A stretch of 58,773 bases of DNA from Paulinella micropora (taxonomy: Eukaryota > Cercozoa > Imbricatea > Euglyphida): contig BJOX01000231.1 of the NCBI GenBank assembly GCA_009731375.1, forward strand, positions 132,864-191,636, written 5' to 3'. The notes beneath the pieces were generated by a model. That model made no database searches. It was not told the DNA's origin and saw nothing but the letters and a program-made list of their open reading frames with translations. This document shows positions 56,334-58,773 of the stretch, piece after piece (position 1 is the first letter of the stretch; every line of letters starts with the position of its first letter). The position numbers and the translations under genes were made by a program.

Positions 56334-56499
56334 GGGAATCTCTGCTGCATGGCAACACTACGCTTACTTCATGCCAATGGTACACCTAGATAGATTAGAA
56401 AGATAGATAGGTAGGTAGGTAGGTAGGTAGGTAGGTAGGTAGGTAGGTAGGTAGGTCGGTAGGTAGGTCGATAGGTAGGTAGGTAGGTAGGTAGGTAGG

Positions 56500-56536
<37 letters not shown>

Positions 56537-56565
56537 GGATAGATGGGTAGATAGATAAGATAGAT

Positions 56566-56596
<31 letters not shown>
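55667..56596 (+). repeat. Three copies of an exon 3' half in (GGTA)n/(GATA)n
   Basis: Copies at about 55790-55840, 56012-56061 and 56332-56379 share ttgcatcgcaactctttacg, cttacttcatgccaatg and the following gta donor. Each is preceded by (GATA)n ending in gatgggaatc and followed by gatagattagat and (GGTA)n. The third has lost two bases. Confidence 0.85.
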
Positions 56597-56598
<2 letters not shown>

Positions 56599-57400
56599 GA
56601 GATATCGACTAATGTCAGAAAAAAGGAGCTTCTGATTTCGTCAACCAAGGAAGTCTGTGGGTAAAGTATTAACCCGATGCCCAGCTAAGCCGTGATGTTT
56701 GCACGGAAGGGACTGATACAGGCGATACCAAATCTCCCTAGTACCAGGCGGGGCCAGGGCTCGTTCCATAAGCGCCCCTTGCAGAACGAGCTCCCACCTC
56801 CATTACAGAGGACCCAGTAAGCAGATGGAGTTTCGAGACTGTTCGACAGTCTAGTATAAACCGACAGAGCACTGTGGGTTTTATTCCGGGCTCAACAAGC
56901 GAGAAAGGGCACCCTGAGGGAACAGGATTGTGCTTCCCGTCGCTATTTCGGCATGTGACTTATAGGCGTATGGCTAGGCACACATAAGGCACCCCACCAC
57001 GGGCCCAGCACACCCACACCATCCCCTAATTCTCTGTCTGTCGACAGATGGCACCCATTTCAAAAAACCAAGCCCAAGGGAGGGTCAGTGACACCTCAAG
57101 TGGCCTTGGTTCGCTCCGTGGAGTAAGTGATGAGATCAACTGATGAGATATCGACTAATGTCAGAAAAAAGGAGCGTTTGATTTCGTTAACCAAGGAAGT
57201 CTGTGGGTAAAGTATTAACCCGATGCCCAGCTAAGCCGTGATGTTTGCACGGAAAAGACTGATACAGGCGATACCAAAGCTCCCTAGTACCAGGCGGGGC
57301 CAGGGCTCGTTCCATAAGCGCCCCTTGCAGAAGGAGCTCCCACCTCCATTACAGAGGACCCAGTAAGCAGATGGAGTTTCGAGACTGTCGACAGTCTAGT
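56597..57400 (-). repeat. 545-bp repeat family, tandem array F (1.5 copies)
   Basis: A full unit from 56597 and a partial second from about 57142, breaking off inside the palindrome (gactgtcgacagtctagt), where (GATA)n starts. Confidence 0.85.
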
Positions 57401-58105
<705 letters not shown>

Positions 58106-58262
58106 GCCCGTTCTACACTCCCCAGATTGCCGGTTTCTGGGGGTGTGAAAGTGGCACCACAGGCCCAGGCTTTTCAGATTTCCGGGTTCTGGGTGAAAAA
58201 GTGGCACCACAGTCCAGGCTTTTCCAGGAAGCCAACCCAGAAAGTGGCACCAGAAAACCCGG

Positions 58263-58267
<5 letters not shown>
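58106..58267. mobile_element. Palindromic MITE-like repeat, family A, copy 3 (rearranged)
   Basis: Contains the ttctacac...cccaga start, then three repeats of a gtggcaccac block joined to ccaggcttttc. It appears internally expanded relative to copies 1 and 2. Confidence 0.6.
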
Positions 58268-58306
<39 letters not shown>

Positions 58307-58361
58307 ACGATGAGATGGGTGGTGCAGAATGACTCTCGGTCTGAATCTCATCGTTTCTCTC

Positions 58362-58407
<46 letters not shown>

Positions 58408-58475
58408 CCATCTATCTACCTATCTCACGCATGTGCTTCAGATATTGCACTCGATCTCCCTTTTAATTGCTAGAC

Positions 58476-58542
<67 letters not shown>

Positions 58543-58588
58543 ATCTATCTATCTATGTATCTATCTATCTATGTATCTCCTATCTATG

Positions 58589-58653
<65 letters not shown>

Positions 58654-58674
58654 CTATCTATCTATCTATCTATT

Positions 58675-58773
<99 letters not shown>
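58268..58773. repeat. (GA)n, (CT)n, (TATC)n
   Basis: (GA)n and (CT)n flank a short unique block, followed by (TATC)n to the end of the window. Nothing else is seen. Confidence 0.9.

Overview
The window is nuclear DNA from a eukaryote. The evidence is GT-AG introns of about 45-70 nt in several genes, a spliced SLC37-type carrier, eukaryotic transposon families (a Penelope-like element, a piggyBac and a long-TIR DDE element), and a very high load of di-, tri- and tetranucleotide microsatellites: (TATC)n, (TACA)n, (AG)n, (CTA)n. Eleven runs of N interrupt it, nearly all at microsatellites. The species cannot be named from sequence alone. A Penelope-like element with N-terminal GIY-YIG would fit protists, algae or invertebrates.

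Layout. 1-5.8 kb: microsatellites and minisatellites around two well-supported plus-strand exons (1692-1803 and 4217-4293), plus decayed copies of the second. 5.8-7.4 kb: unique sequence with no recognisable gene. 7.4-23.7 kb: a nested mobile-element block. The outer element is a minus-strand Penelope-like retroelement bounded by 220-bp direct repeats (7384-7602 and 23435-23659), with an ORF1-like region, a GIY-YIG endonuclease, a CxC cysteine motif and a frameshifted reverse transcriptase. It is split by a 7.4-kb DNA transposon with about 810-bp terminal inverted repeats (11306-18738) and by a 3.1-kb piggyBac copy flanked by TTAA (20152-23240). The long-TIR element carries two divergent intron-containing genes: a DDE transposase (minus) and a coiled-coil accessory protein (plus). 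24.3-25.7 kb: an intact SLC37-type sugar-phosphate transporter gene (minus).

26.2-55.7 kb is best read as one large plus-strand gene, divergent from the transporter, with short exons separated by kilobases of microsatellite. I assembled at least ten exons by eye. The exon phases agree across 34825-41704 and again across 45745-48028, which is the main evidence that they are real. I do not recognise the protein; it is mostly helical with one acidic and one basic segment.

The most unusual feature is that many exons of this gene have been copied in place. A splice-site-proximal part of the exon is repeated 2-12 times, each copy embedded in or flanked by a microsatellite. The same pattern appears inside the Penelope-like element, so it looks like a genome-wide mutational process. 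A 545-bp tandem or dispersed repeat that always ends in (TATC)n, two palindromic MITE-like families and a foldback element make up most of the remaining non-simple sequence.
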